Shown here piece after piece: positions 9,101-20,500 of a stretch of DNA of 64,000 bases. This stretch comes from Dipylidium caninum (Eukaryota; Platyhelminthes; Cestoda; Cyclophyllidea; Dipylidiidae): contig QEYB01001638.1 of assembly GCA_017562135.1 (NCBI GenBank), positions 248,001 to 312,000 of the forward strand, written 5' to 3'. Within the stretch, counting starts at the first letter, position 1. Each line of letters begins with the position of its first letter. Made by a program: the position numbers and the translations under genes. A model generated the notes under the pieces. The model worked only from the letters and a program-made list of their open reading frames with translations. It had not been told where the DNA came from and made no database searches.

Positions 9101-12100
9101 CGCATTTTGCCTTTCACAAAACGGTAAAACAGGTGTTTTAGAACATGTGTAGTTTGCGTGGTTATGATCACTCCTTTGGAGAAGTAATGCCAATCATTTT
9201 GATTACGATTTGGTTTGCCTGAGTGAATAATACGACAAAATCATTTCATTCATCAATGCTGCTGACAACTTGGTGACGACCATGTTTCTTCATACCCACG
9301 TGCTCGTGTACTGCTTGATTCTAGTTGCCTCGGTTAATGGGATCTCAGTTTTCATAGTATAACCACCCCTCCCTTTCTTTCACTGTAGGTATTAGTTTTA
9401 ATGAATCGGTGTATTTTTGCAATGTTTCTAACTTTGCGACTTCTATCTTTTCTAGTTTCTCTCTCGTCTCTATTAGCTATGCATCTTGGGGACCGTTATA
9501 TTTGCATTTTCGCCGCCTAACTTGATTTTGTAACCTTGTGACGTGCAACAGTTAAACTAAAATGATAAGGTTTTGGGGGTTGAATGGCATTCCTCGTTTT
9601 AAAACAAAAGGTCACTCATCCATGGGAATTATACTTTGTCAGAACATGGCCGTTAATTTGAATTCTCTCAAAGACGTCTGCTGTATGAAGTTTTTTCTTT
9701 CAGATGAACTGGTACGTGAAGCGTCTGGGCCTGGCTTACGTGTACAAACTAACCGAGCTATTCTACATTCAAGATACCTCTTCCGATCATCAAGAGACCT
9801 GGAAATTCCTTGATCGTCGGATAAGAGATCTTCGCGCTATGAAGGAAGCAAAGGTGAAATGTTCATGATTGCGTTCATTATCCTCTCACGCTGAGGCAGT
9901 TACACAATTTTTAAAAAAAATGTTTGAGTACGGTGGTTAAATTAGTTTAAAAACACCATTGGATTCTCTGGCGGATGCATCCGGCATTTAACATACTTAT
10001 TCTTTAATTTACTTAAATTGTTTTGCCCCTTCAACGGACTCGGGAACTATACTTTTCCTCTAAAAGTCTAACTTTACATTACGCCTCTGGGGCTGGAATA
10101 TTGCATGTGAACGGAATGTGGCTTTAATGGCAGATCTTCCCTTTTTTCCAGGGGCCATGCAATATATCCACCAAATCTACTAAGGTTTTATTTAGTCATT
10201 GCCATAATATTCGGTGTTCCTAGGGTCACACCGTAAGGCATCAATCTCGCTTTTATGTGCTTTCTGTTGAAGTGAATACCTCAACTTGTACATAGAATTT
10301 TGCGACTGTACTGTATTAAAATACTTTGCACCGACAGAATGAAACACTTTAGAAATGAAAATAATGGAAATTTTGGCGCCATGACATCAGGAATAGTCAT
10401 CACAGGGAAAACGGATCCAGGCTGTCCCCTTCCGTTTTTTGTTGTATTTATGTATCTCTTATAGGGCAAATGTGTTTCCATTCGTTTTCCACTATTATTA
10501 CTAATGTACTTTTCCTGACGTCTTTATTACATCTTGTCATTTGAGATCGGGAACATTAGCATTTGCTCTCGGTTCTTGTCTTTCCTTTGATGGCCAAATT
10601 GATTGCACTTAGCGAGGAGTAAGAATGGGGAAGGAAAATCACAAAGAGGAATTTATATAGGCGGTGATTGCTTCCCGCTGAGCGGAAGTGCCGTTTTCCC
10701 ATAGGCGTGGCCTCTCCCCCTATGGTCTCGTTAGTGCTGTGAAAAATAAACGCCAAAACTTATTCAGTAGCACGGTGTGTGTTTTGCTTTTATGTACGGA
10801 CATGAAACTTCTCCTTATTTTTCTCTTTCCACCCCTCCCAAACCAGTAGCCATAAAATTCCCCTCTTCGGCTTATTGGGACTCCTTATTCGGTGTGCTGG
10901 ATTGCTTTTTGTCTTCCTGACCATGTCTTAGGTGTTATCGAACTGGGCTACCTTCTGACCGCCCTACTATCTAACTCATAAAGCCCCCCCCCCCACGTCC
11001 TAATCCATGCAGATATGTTATGCTGGGGACTGGCTGCACCCTTGTGGAGCATTTCGTCGACAATGATAATTTATACGAATTTGTGCATTCCCTGCATTTC
11101 TGGCAGACTCGAGGGAAGGAAGGGACGACTTCATGCCATCCTGTCTTAAATTGATCAAATTAGGCGTGGCAAGTGTACGCAGCCAAATACAATTGAGGCT
11201 TCGACTGGAGCCACTTTAAGACACGTCGCAGTTTACTTTGACGTTGATAAGAAAGGTTAGGCCTCTCAACTGTGTTTCCTCTCTTGGACACTTAGTTACT
11301 TACTACACGGCGAGAAACATCATTTAATCCTTTACTCAATTTCTGTCGTTACAGTCTCTTTTAGCTTTACATCAGGCTGAGATACTTCGGCTATTCTGCT
11401 TTCTTCCCGACATCCACTCGATATTGTTGTAAAGACTAATGCTTCTGTTGGATGTGGCGATAATCGTCGCACTTCCACTGCTGTCTGGGTTTCTGCCTCC
11501 TACCCAACCTGTCATTTATACGACATCGCTGCCTCTGTTGAATGGTTTATTCGTATGCCACTCACAACTCTAGCGCAATGTGTCTGTAATTGCGGCTGTT
11601 TTTCTGCTTTTTTCTCAAAATCTTTCTTGTAGAACTCGACTGCGACTCGAAGATAATGTTTTCGATGTTAATTTGTTCCCTCCTTGGCATAGGTAATCGT
11701 AAACAATTCTATTAAGGAGTCTAAACTTGAACTTATAGGATTAGTCTTCGTCTTGTCCTAGGGTGATGAGATAAACTATTCCGAAATCGTGGTGTTAATT
11801 AAATTCCTAACGTAGACTACCTTTGAATTTCAGATCACGTCACTTTAATTAGCATATTCACGTGATTTTACTTAGACTTCATTGTGAAATGCAGTTCCTT
11901 GGAGGTAAAATTAACGACGTCCATCGATGGTTCTTGTGTTTCATTGCAACCTTTTGTGACACTCCAAAAGTGCCCGCCTTCTCGTAGCTATTCTCTCTTC
12001 AACGCTTACACTTTTGTGTCGTTTCCTTCTTGTTTTTTCTTCTTTAGTATTCGCGCCGATAAGTAGATCCGGATTCCTTGGTTCATTATAAGTTATGAGG

Positions 12101-13012
12101 TGATTCCTTACCAGACCCTAAAATCACCCTTTGGACTGTTTAGTTAATAGTTTGCTGGATCTCGTCTGGCAGGCAGGCAGGTTAATGAAAGGGTCTTATA
12201 TTCACAGTGTGATTAGTGACAAATTTGTAGTTTCCCCGGGCACGGTGCGAGTGACACGCACATATGCTGATCCTCTAGTCCTTCCTTTCAGCTCCAAGGC
12301 ATCTCCAGCATGCTGAGAGAGGGCATCTTCGCCATCGGTCACGTCGTAAGTTGCTGTTTGTGGGCTATTTTCAGTGGCAAAAGTGTTTGCTTTCCCGCTC
12401 TACTACACAATATGCCACCAACAAATCTATTTGCAGCTCCTTGCGTTGTGCCCGAACATCTGCTTCTAATGCACGGCATTCCCTCCTCGCCTGTGGATGC
12501 TTTGCTCATGCCATCAGCATAGATCACTCGAATTAAAAAGGAGCAAAATTTGCTCACATCATTCTACCAGTAGGAACTCATCACAACGTGTCTGCGACAC
12601 GTGCCGCAAGTGGTATCAAAAAAATTAACAAGCTTTAGATTTAGGCATTACACAAATGTTGCCACTTTTACTAAATTCTTCCCAGTTTATTTGAAGTAAG
12701 CTGTAATGTTAAGCTCCGCTGGACCAACATCATGCAGACTCTAACTTTCAGTGTACTCGTGACCACAAATGTCGGTCGCGGAAATACGTACGTTTTAGAA
12801 GTATATAGAGTCTGGCTTGCGTCTAGTTATAGCCTAAAATCTATCGTTCTCGTATTCCTATTTTAGGTTTACTATCATTAAAGCTCTGTTTCAGTTTGAG
12901 TAGAGCGGAATTTTCTTATTGATAGAATCATCATCGTACACTTTTTCTTCCCTTTTAGACCTCTAACATCCTCGGTTGGGGTTCCAGAGAATCTAGGCTC
13001 CGTGATAACTGA
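6103..13012 (+). CDS. COQ9: COQ9, ubiquinone biosynthesis lipid-binding protein (six exons)
   Basis: COQ9 binds the isoprene-tailed intermediate on the mitochondrial inner membrane and works with COQ7 hydroxylase. Exons: 6103-6244, 6629-7001, 7730-7952, 9704-9853, 12292-12345 and 12959-13012. Phases match throughout and give 331 residues (human 318). Exon 1 encodes a basic, Ser/Leu-rich mitochondrial presequence (MDSYTLFPSCIRRILTSAAG and on). Family landmarks follow in order: ALVPTLGWSREALETA, FLRRAIEYRL, YWRHAMALLALPQNIPAAI, LVDEIWAQAGDRSVD, MNWYVKRLGLAYVYKLTELF, ETWKFLDRRI, GISSMLREGIFAIGHV and a short basic tail ending R-L-R-D-N. Introns range from 384 to about 2,400 bases and are T-rich on the sense strand. 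AATAAA follows 38 bases after the stop. Confidence 0.95.
8737..8754. repeat. AT dinucleotide run in a COQ9 intron
   Basis: A short (AT)n tract with one slip, inside intron 3 of COQ9. Confidence 0.7.
10984..10994. repeat. Poly-C run in a COQ9 intron
   Basis: Eleven consecutive C bases inside intron 4 of COQ9, within otherwise AT-rich sequence. Confidence 0.8.
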
Positions 13013-13050
13013 CCCCCTTATGTTTGATCATTTTCTCAGTTGATCCAGTG

Positions 13051-13056
13051 AATAAA
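13051..13056 (+). terminator. Polyadenylation signal AATAAA after COQ9
   Basis: AATAAA begins 39 bases downstream of the COQ9 stop codon, the only clear signal before SYS1. Confidence 0.65.
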
Positions 13057-13418
13057 CACGATTATTAGCTTTTTTACTCCTTCCTTACTGGTATGATTGC
13101 GTGTCGGCCGTGGAAGCGTTGAATTTGATGAAATAATCAGCCTAATAAGCATCAAATAATTTGACGAGGCCATGTTTTTTGTTTGAGCCCCATCAAGGCA
13201 GCTTGGCTTCCGCTGTGCTGTCGTGCTTTTTTCGTTCCACGGTGCACTTCTGTAGCGACAGAATACGCCGGGCGTTTAAATGCCTGTTTGCAGTGCGACT
13301 TATAGTCGAGATTTTACTTTGACGAGGATACCAGGAAATAGGGCAAATTTGTCCTACTATCGAAGGTGGGCGGAGGTGTTCACTCGTTTCTACACATCTC
13401 ACTTGTAGGGTCTTGTGG

Positions 13419-13889
13419 ATGGCACAGAGGTTCCGTAGCAGTGAGTGGGACCCCTTTCTGCTGGCAGGTCAGATAGTTTTCATGCAGTGTCTCTTCTACG
13501 GTACCACGGGTGCGCTCTGCGCCGTCGTGAGCCCGATTTCACAGTGGCATACGAGTCTTCGCCTCCTCCTGGACGACAGTGAGCTCCGTTTCCGTGATCT
13601 GCAGGGCCGTTGTCTCATCGCCGTCTTCCTCCTCTCGGCGGGTTTCTGCGCTTTCGGACTCTGGAGACTGGTGCGGCGTACCAAACTCTGCCTCGACTTC
13701 ACCTGTACACTCTACTTTTGGCACTTTATCTTCTGTGCTCTCTACACCACTTCCTTCCCCGTTTCTGTGGCCTGGTGGTTGACGGTTACCGTTTCTATCG
13801 TCCTCATGACCCTCATAGGTGAATTCCTGTGCATGCGAGCTGAAATGAAGGCCATCCCTCTGGTCGGAGTCGCCAGGAGTGTGGTCTAA
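13419..13889 (+). CDS. SYS1: SYS1, Golgi integral membrane trafficking protein
   Basis: A single exon encodes 156 residues, the same length as human SYS1. The start at 13419 gives MAQRFRSSEWDPFLLAGQIV, matching the family's M-A-G-Q-F-R-S-x-x-W-D-P start; two codons further upstream are only TTG-TGG. Four hydrophobic segments are visible, at about residues 15-40, 63-83, 91-110 and 114-135. Conserved signatures include QCLFYGTTGA, RRTKLCLDFTCT, HFIFCALYTTSFP, WWLTVTVSIVLM and IGEFLCMRAEMKAIPL. In the known family SYS1 recruits the ARFRP1 GTPase to the trans-Golgi and supports GRIP-golgin targeting. It lies 406 bases downstream of COQ9 on the same strand. A splice-acceptor-like CTTGTAG ends ten bases before the ATG, so a 5' UTR intron or a trans-spliced leader is possible. 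Confidence 0.95.
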   Translation: MAQRFRSSEWDPFLLAGQIVFMQCLFYGTTGALCAVVSPISQWHTSLRLLLDDSELRFRDLQGRCLIAVFLLSAGFCAFGLWRLVRRTKLCLDFTCTLYFWHFIFCALYTTSFPVSVAWWLTVTVSIVLMTLIGEFLCMRAEMKAIPLVGVARSVV

Positions 13890-14333
13890 TCTACCTAAAA
13901 TGCCTTTTTCCTCTTCTACTGTCCGCCTTTTGTATGGAATTCCTATCTATTCCTTTGATTTCCTCCTGTGTATATTATTAATGGCTGTTGGCTCCTATTC
14001 ATCTTATCAGTTGCTTATAATCCGCCAGCCGTCAAAAATTTTGAACGCGGGCCGCGCAACTCTTCACCAGGTTAATCCATCCTGCATAGTGGTTAAAGGT
14101 AATCAACCTTCGGCAGTCAAGTTTGTCCGGGCACTTTCGTTTACACTCACTGCCCCGCGGTGGCACCCTCATTTTCCACGAAGCAGTTGGCTAAATGTAT
14201 CGGTGTCGCGACACACGCCAGGCTTCAATGGAGCTACGCTGCCAAGTCTGTCTTACTCCCGCGTTTCGTCCCTTACCTGCCGGCTCCCTTTTGTGTTCAG
14301 ATTCATCCTTGAGGATCAAACTCACCTTTTAAC

Positions 14334-14520
14334 ATGCCTCAGGTAAAGCAGAAGGAAACCGAGGTAAGAATTTGTGCCAATTTTAACATGGTGTTAAAGG
14401 TACTTCAGGACTCAGTCTGCCCTTAACGCAGGCCAACTTCGTGAGGCTGCCACCGTGGAAGGAGTTGTCTCACGCAAGACCTCTTCTACTATAATAAGAC
14501 GCTTAAATATGGTAACGAAG
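14334..14520 (+). CDS. Unassigned two-exon candidate, short basic protein start
   Basis: An ATG-started exon (14334-14363, M-P-Q-V-K-Q-K-E-T-E) ends in a GTAAGA donor. A 52-nt intron ending GACTCAG leads to exon 14416-14520, which reads on in frame to a GTGCGC donor-like site (S-A-L-N-A-G-Q-L-R-E ... T-I-I-R-R-L-N-M-V-T-K). The RRLNM stretch recalls the N-terminus of nucleolar GTPase GNL2, but no GTPase exons were found downstream, so I do not name it. It may be the first part of a gene, a broken copy, or chance. Confidence 0.25.
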
Positions 14521-17006
14521 GTGCGCGGAAGCGTCTCTGCCTCCACTCGCAATTGTTCATCAATGAACTTTACACTCTTTTTACGAAAAGACGGGAAAGA
14601 TTGTTTTACTAGAACCGCCACTACTTGCTGAATCCGGTTTGCAAGAATTCGGTCATGCCAAGTGCCTGTTATTTTCGGCAGCTATTGCCTTGCCCTCCTT
14701 GATGCGGTGTTTTTGTGTACCTCAGAAGTTACTCGAGGGTTTTCAGGCGGCAGTTGACTCGGAGCGCACCGCTCGCCGTGGCGAACTGTGTCCCAGACCG
14801 GGCGGTACTATCGCTATCCTCGTTGTCCTCGATGTGGCAGCGTAATACACTCGAATGAGTCCACAGCGTCGATTCGATGCACTGGCATTTCCTCCAAACA
14901 ACGTTGCACTTCCACTGTGGTATTTCGACTCGATGCCATATTCGTTCTAAGGTTATCACTTAATAATCTTAAGTACTTCTTTGCGAACGCGTCTTTTAAA
15001 ACCAGTGGAGACGACAAAACTGGCTACAGATGTGTGGAGGATGTTTCTGCAATTACCAGAGTGCAGTCGTGCTAGTCGCACAGCTAGAGTGGCGCATCGA
15101 GGATTTTTACCTACGGAGCCATGAACTCTCGTGTTAGGCCAACCAGTTGCCAGCTTAAAGCAGTGAGCAGGCATCGTCGTGCGCCTTGGAAGAGCTCAGG
15201 TTGTGGCATCGCCGCCTGTCGGGCGCTTGGAGACAGTCTGAACACCACCAGGAGTGCAAAAGGCCCCAAACAGGGGACCGTCAAACCGGAGACATTCTCG
15301 TGAGATACGCTTTCTTCTCCTTTCGGCGATCTCCAGCTGAAGATTATCAGACAATTGCTGTGGGTAAACCCATCTACCCAGTCTTATACAATCAATTAGA
15401 GTTCGGGTAGCGGGTCTCCGCGACTGACACCCACTCTTTCAGCATCTTCATTTCCTCCTACCGATTATGTGTGCGTTAAGTAACGTCTGTAGCCCTAAAA
15501 ACCCACCCCCCGAAGTTTCAACAAACAGCGACGCCGACATGGAGCGCCAACATGACCGGAGCTGCCGATTCCTTTTGACTTTTGTCGTCCAATGTCCATC
15601 ACGATGAGGAACATAACGCGTTCGAATGTGCTCATTTCGGCTAGCGGTTTACCGCTAGGGCCAATGTTCCTAGACTTTGCTGCACACGTGCCCTTTGTTG
15701 CCGAATCATGAGTTGAGGGGTTTTGTTCCCGCTGTCTCTTCATACGTTCAAGTCCAACTCGCCACGAGGTGGGCAGCTGGGGGGGGGGGGGGAATTCAGA
15801 GAGCGGACACTTTAGTGCAGAAGTGCATCTCCGTGCTTGTCAAATGTATCAACTTGCGTGGGCGCAAAAATTCCTGAGGAGGTTCTGCAACCCTTAGAGG
15901 TTGGTCGTTTTAGCAAAAGCGTCTGTTCTACAGCCCGCTCCAGTCGTAAATTCTTAAATGGATGCGGACGATGGCATGTGCTGCGCTCGCGGTCAGCGCT
16001 TCTTTGGAGGCTTTCATTTCCCTGGCGTCCTCATCGCCGCCTTGCGATCCGGTGCGCTGATGAGACTAAGTCTGTTGCGCGGCGAATCGGGAGTCAAGGG
16101 AAAGTCAGGACGCACCCAGTTACCTTTTCGTGTAAGCTATTTTTTCTGCGGTTGCTGAACTTCGAATACGAGTGGGGATTCAAGAGTTACCAACCCGTGA
16201 CCGCCAAAGGCCAATGTGAAGGTTTAAATTAAGTCTCCACTTGTTTATGGTAAGACTAAAAAAGTGGAGTGGGCGCCAAAAGCGGTAGTTACATGCGCCG
16301 ACATGACATTTTGCGGAGAAAGCGAGACGTTTAATAGCGTGAGGCAACGGGCAACATTCAGAAGCGGCTTAAATGTTGAGTGAACATTTGACAAGACTAC
16401 CTAGTACAGATCATTTCAGCGAGTGGAAGAAACTCCTTCGTTGGGAGCCTCTCGCAACCAATCCGGATAGCGCGGAGCCCACGGCGCGACCTTCGGACAC
16501 GACGCCAACAGAACATGCCAAGTTTATTGCCGATACCTGAGTGCCCGGATAGCGTGACTACGTGACTGTTGGCACTTGACCGACCAGGAGTCAGAAGAGG
16601 TCAGGCCGTCATTATGGAAGAGGAGCTACCGCTGCGATGGCAGTGCAAAGTGCAAGGAGATGGTAAAGAAGAAAAGTACGATGCGAAGAAAAGGCGAGTA
16701 CTTTCCGTAGCGGCGAACATTAAATGGAGGAGATGGAGGCGCGGGTCGCGCTGTCAGATGTGCCGAGGTGCAGGCAGAGTGTGTCGCATAACGCGTGGGA
16801 CCACGGAAGGGACTCAGCCTACCGCCTCATCCGGAGTCGAGCCCCCGGTGGAAGGGAGGGGCAGGGTGTGTGAGGGCGATTGCAAGAGCCGGCAGTAGCG
16901 ACCACTACCGGGCATTATGAGCTACTAAGGCGTCAGACGGACAGGAGGTGGGCCGGAGCCTCTGCTCCGACTCGGGGCTCCCTCGACCACCATGAAGGCC
17001 AAATGA
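14521..17006. other. About 2.5 kb with no gene I can support
   Basis: Base composition becomes clearly more GC-rich than the COQ9/SYS1 region from here on. The region holds a 14-base poly-G run and several unsupported open frames. One at 15495-15743 on the minus strand starts with ATG and has a weak PDZ-like tail. It could hold further 3' exons or the 3' UTR of the scaffold gene, but nothing is convincing. Confidence 0.5.
15779..15792. repeat. Poly-G run (14 G)
   Basis: Fourteen consecutive G bases on the plus strand. Such runs are prone to length error in sequencing and can form quadruplexes with nearby G-runs. Confidence 0.8.
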
Positions 17007-17590
17007 TTAGGTCTCAATGTGTGCCAAAAATGAGGGTTCTTTCATTACAATAATGAAACGTACAAAGTTTGCTTTGCAGCATGTTCCAACCCCGGCTTCA
17101 ATCACACATGTACACGAAAAGTCATGGTCCCATTGATATGACAAATTACAAACAAAATAATCTTGCTCGGGCAGTTTCATAATTCGCTTCTCGTCGTCCT
17201 TCTCCCAGCCTCTGGAATGTCTCCTTGATTTCGGGCTCATTTCTGTCGGTTGTCCTCGCGGATGTATGTGATGTGCGTGTTTGTGTGTGTGTGTGTGTCT
17301 ATGAAAGAGTTGGTAGAAAGGGAAAGGGAAAGAGGGGCAATTAAAAAGTCTTCTGGGTGAGCGAACTCATTTTCCCTCGTCGCTTCTAGGAAAGAAGAGG
17401 AGGAGAGCATTGCAAGCGTAGCGTTTTTCACTCCTACAAAACAAAGTTGTCTGCCCTACCGACGTTTTCCGACTGTCTTCTAAATCACTATTTTCCCCCC
17501 GGAATAAACAGAAATGCACCCGTTGCTTACTCTTGCCGTGCAGTTTCCTCCGAAAGTTCACCCTCATAAGTACAAAATTAGGGCGTCGCA
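17007..17590 (-). CDS. MPDZ: Scaffold gene, probable last strand of PDZ11 and C-terminal tail
   Basis: Exon 17531-17590 starts after TTATCAGCAG and ends before a full GTAAGC donor. It reads R-R-P-N-F-V-L-M-R-V-N-F-R-R-K, a fair match to the last beta strand of PDZ11 (family: T-V-T-L-E-V-G-R-I-K). It enters in phase 1, which requires the preceding exon to run a few bases past 19731 to a later GT. The next exon starts at 17242 after ACCGACAG, begins K-M-S-P-K-S-R-R-H-S-R-G and is open to a stop at 17007-17009. Whether that stop is the true end is uncertain because no polyadenylation signal is obvious below it. Confidence 0.45.
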
Positions 17591-20500
17591 CTGCTGATAA
17601 AAATCAGTGCCTGAGGCCGCTCGCCCCGGGCCCGCGAGGACGCGGTGGGCGCCCGCACCAGGACAATATGGGCCCAGGCGGGGACGCCTCGTCAAGCGCC
17701 TGGCCCGCGGGCGGTCCGCACCTCGTCCGCCCCAGGGCGCCATCGAGGGCGGCACATTTGTGGCAACAAACGCTGGGATGACGGAAAAGCGCGCCCACTT
17801 TTCACACTATCCTTCAAGTAAAAAGCATAACCCCCAGGTTCCACACTAGCGAGCTTCGCAGCAGACGCCCTCCTCTGTGCACAATCCCGCGTGTAATCAA
17901 ATGCCACAAAACAATTTAACATAAACCTGCCATTTGGCGACTGCATTGAATTCCTTCTGGGTGTTTACGGCTCGGCAATAAATGCCGCAGCAACGGAATT
18001 GAGTGGGATGGGTTGGTTTTTAAGTCGACCCAGTCGCAGCGATACCGCGCCTTGTGCGGTCTGGACATGAAAGAAAAAGAGATGGATTAACAATTTTCCT
18101 TAAACCCATAAAAGGGATTACATGCACAGTTGGCATGGAGGCTAGAAAGGAAGGAGGTTGGCCAGTGGGCGTGATTCTTCAGGAATAGCCCAATTACTAA
18201 TTGGGGACGGGGGCGGATTGTCATTACGTCTCCATGTCTTAAGAAGATAGAACAGCTCCGTTGTCATCTACCTTCCGACCGCAGTTTCTCGCGTGTGCAA
18301 ACCCCACAGAGTCGCCGGTGGGCAGGCAGGACGACTCTCGTGCACTTTGTTCCCCTGGGGAAAAGCCGTTCTCCCAGTCATTGTAAACCACTCCTCATTC
18401 TTTCACACCCGACATCTGATATTGTGACTGTAAGCGACTGACCGGAAGGCAGTCGGCCAAATGGTTGGGTGAAGCTGAGGCTAGCATAGTCAACAAGATG
18501 GGGATAAGCGATGATAATGCTGGCGGTGGCGATGGCCGCAGTCTTTTTAAGAACTTACGTCTTGATCGGAAATAAACTAGTGGCTACGGGTTTGCTGGGA
18601 ATTTATGGCAGGTCTTATAAATTACCGAGTTCGACCACTTCTTTTGCTGCGCCGCATTGGATGAGATTAGGCGGAGGGAAAAATCGACACACGAAACGGG
18701 GCTGCCGGCCTCCATGCTAGCATTTATGGCCCACATATCTCGATGAGCTCTGTACCCTGGAATAACTTACTGTCGGTAAAATCCTAAATTAGGAGTATGC
18801 GGACATTAGGAGTCGCGAAGACTCGAGGTCTTGTTGGCCAACACAAAACATCCCAGTCCGAGGGGACCAGGCCTGGCAGTTTTCGACTCACTCCACCCGA
18901 GCCGCCAGGGCGTTTAGAGGCTTAGCGGATTGTGGGCAAAGAGGCCACTCCCGGAAGACAGGGATTTGAAATATGCCACTTACCTGGCCAAAACACGGAT
19001 CTTACAACAAACTTGGGTGGCGAGAGAGCAGACAGAGCCGTTGTCACGGCGATTTTTTCGGCACTTCGTTAAGTGCGCAGAAATGCCACCAGAATCCCAC
19101 AGGCTCTCAAGACTACATACTTTCCTTGTGAGAATCGAGAAGCAAATGTGTCATTTTGGCTGTTCTCCCTGACTGCATCTTCGGAGGGCAATAACTAGGG
19201 GATAACTGCGACATACGCTATCAAACTGGTCGCTGCATGCCCCGGCGGAGGAGGAATCAACGCACAAACCCAAAGCTATTAGAGGCAGTTGAAGGGGACG
19301 GGCGAAGAGGACTCATGCTGGTTCGTCAGGTGAGCTAAAGCAGGAGACGTGGAGCCCGAGCTCCTGAAGCAAAGGGGCAGCCTCGTTCGTCGGGCCGACT
19401 GGCGGCGAGTGGCGTTCTCAGAAGCACTGGTGCAGGCGCTGGTGGAACGCGGAGCCCCTGTGCAGCCCAGTGCCGGCTGGCGGCGAGATTTACGCCTTCA
19501 AGATCAAAGGTGCTGGCGCATGCCTGGTAAATGAGATTACTATCTAGCGGCTGCGGGATAATTTAGGCAAATGTTTCAATCACCCCATTAGATCGTAAAG
19601 GCGCATTCGTGTGATTGAGGAGCAAAGGAATTTTGACGGGGTTTTCGTCGTCGCCTTTTTAGACCAGATGAGGCGCACCGTCCCCTTAACTCATCTTGGA
19701 GGCGAACAATCGCTGTTTAGTACAACCAACCTTTAACAACATGGCGACTTCTTCTTGGGAGCTGTTTTCCACATCGATGTCGTTAATAGCAAGGATTTGG
19801 TCGCCGATCATTATTCTTCCATCCATGTACGCTGTGCTGCCCTTGATCTACAAAGGCAATGGTCAGTACGGATAGGATATTTCACGTTGCGTTGTTTTGG
19901 AGGTCCGTAAGAGTACTCAGAATAGGCCTACCAGGTCGCAAACAATGACACCCAAGCCGGAGTGGCCTGTCTGCATTTGTAGCTGTTGGTTGGTTGGAAG
20001 CGCACCTGTTGGCGTTGAAGATGTTATTGGCGGGTGAGGAGAGGGAACCGGGGAGGCTGTGGGAGTGGAGAGACCGTTGGTGGCAACCAGTGCGGGCCCA
20101 GAGCGCTCCGCGATGCAGAGGCCAAGGCCACGACCGGGCTTCTTGACGAGGTCTACAGTAACCTCTTGGTCGTACCACTTTGTTTGCACGCCTGGGCCCG
20201 GACGTTCGACCACCAGGGCGATATACTCGCTCTCTTCACCGCGACGGGTAAGCAAGTTGACCGCTGTCAAGCTGGAGAGGTCCGCCTGACTCGCCAACGG
20301 CTTTTGACCAGAAAAAGCGGCCGCAATGGTTGCAACCGCCACAGAGTAAGGCAAATTTGAAAGTGGCTCGTTGTTCACAGCTAACACTCTGTCGCCTGGC
20401 TGCAGCCGGCCGTCCAACGCCACGGCGCCTTCAGGAAAGATTTCATGAATTTGGAGAAAACCCTACCATTTAAAAAAAAGAACAAATTACATTTCAGTAA

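Noticed and set aside
13413..13418. Earlier start for SYS1
   Set aside because: The two extra codons are TTG-TGG; the ATG at 13419 matches the family N-terminus.
13879..14346. Plus-strand 155-codon frame after SYS1
   Set aside because: It overlaps the SYS1 end in another frame, has no family similarity, and fits a 3' UTR.
14788..15075. Plus-strand frame with a C-P-R-C-G zinc-ribbon-like start
   Set aside because: No ATG start, no good splice acceptor in frame, and a second cysteine pair with irregular spacing; likely chance.
17564..17849. Several overlapping open frames on both strands in the GC-rich patch
   Set aside because: Low stop-codon frequency at this composition explains them; the peptides are Arg/Pro/Gly/Ala-rich in all frames.
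20034..20360. Plus-strand 108-codon frame
   Set aside because: It is the antisense shadow of the PDZ10/PDZ11 exon.
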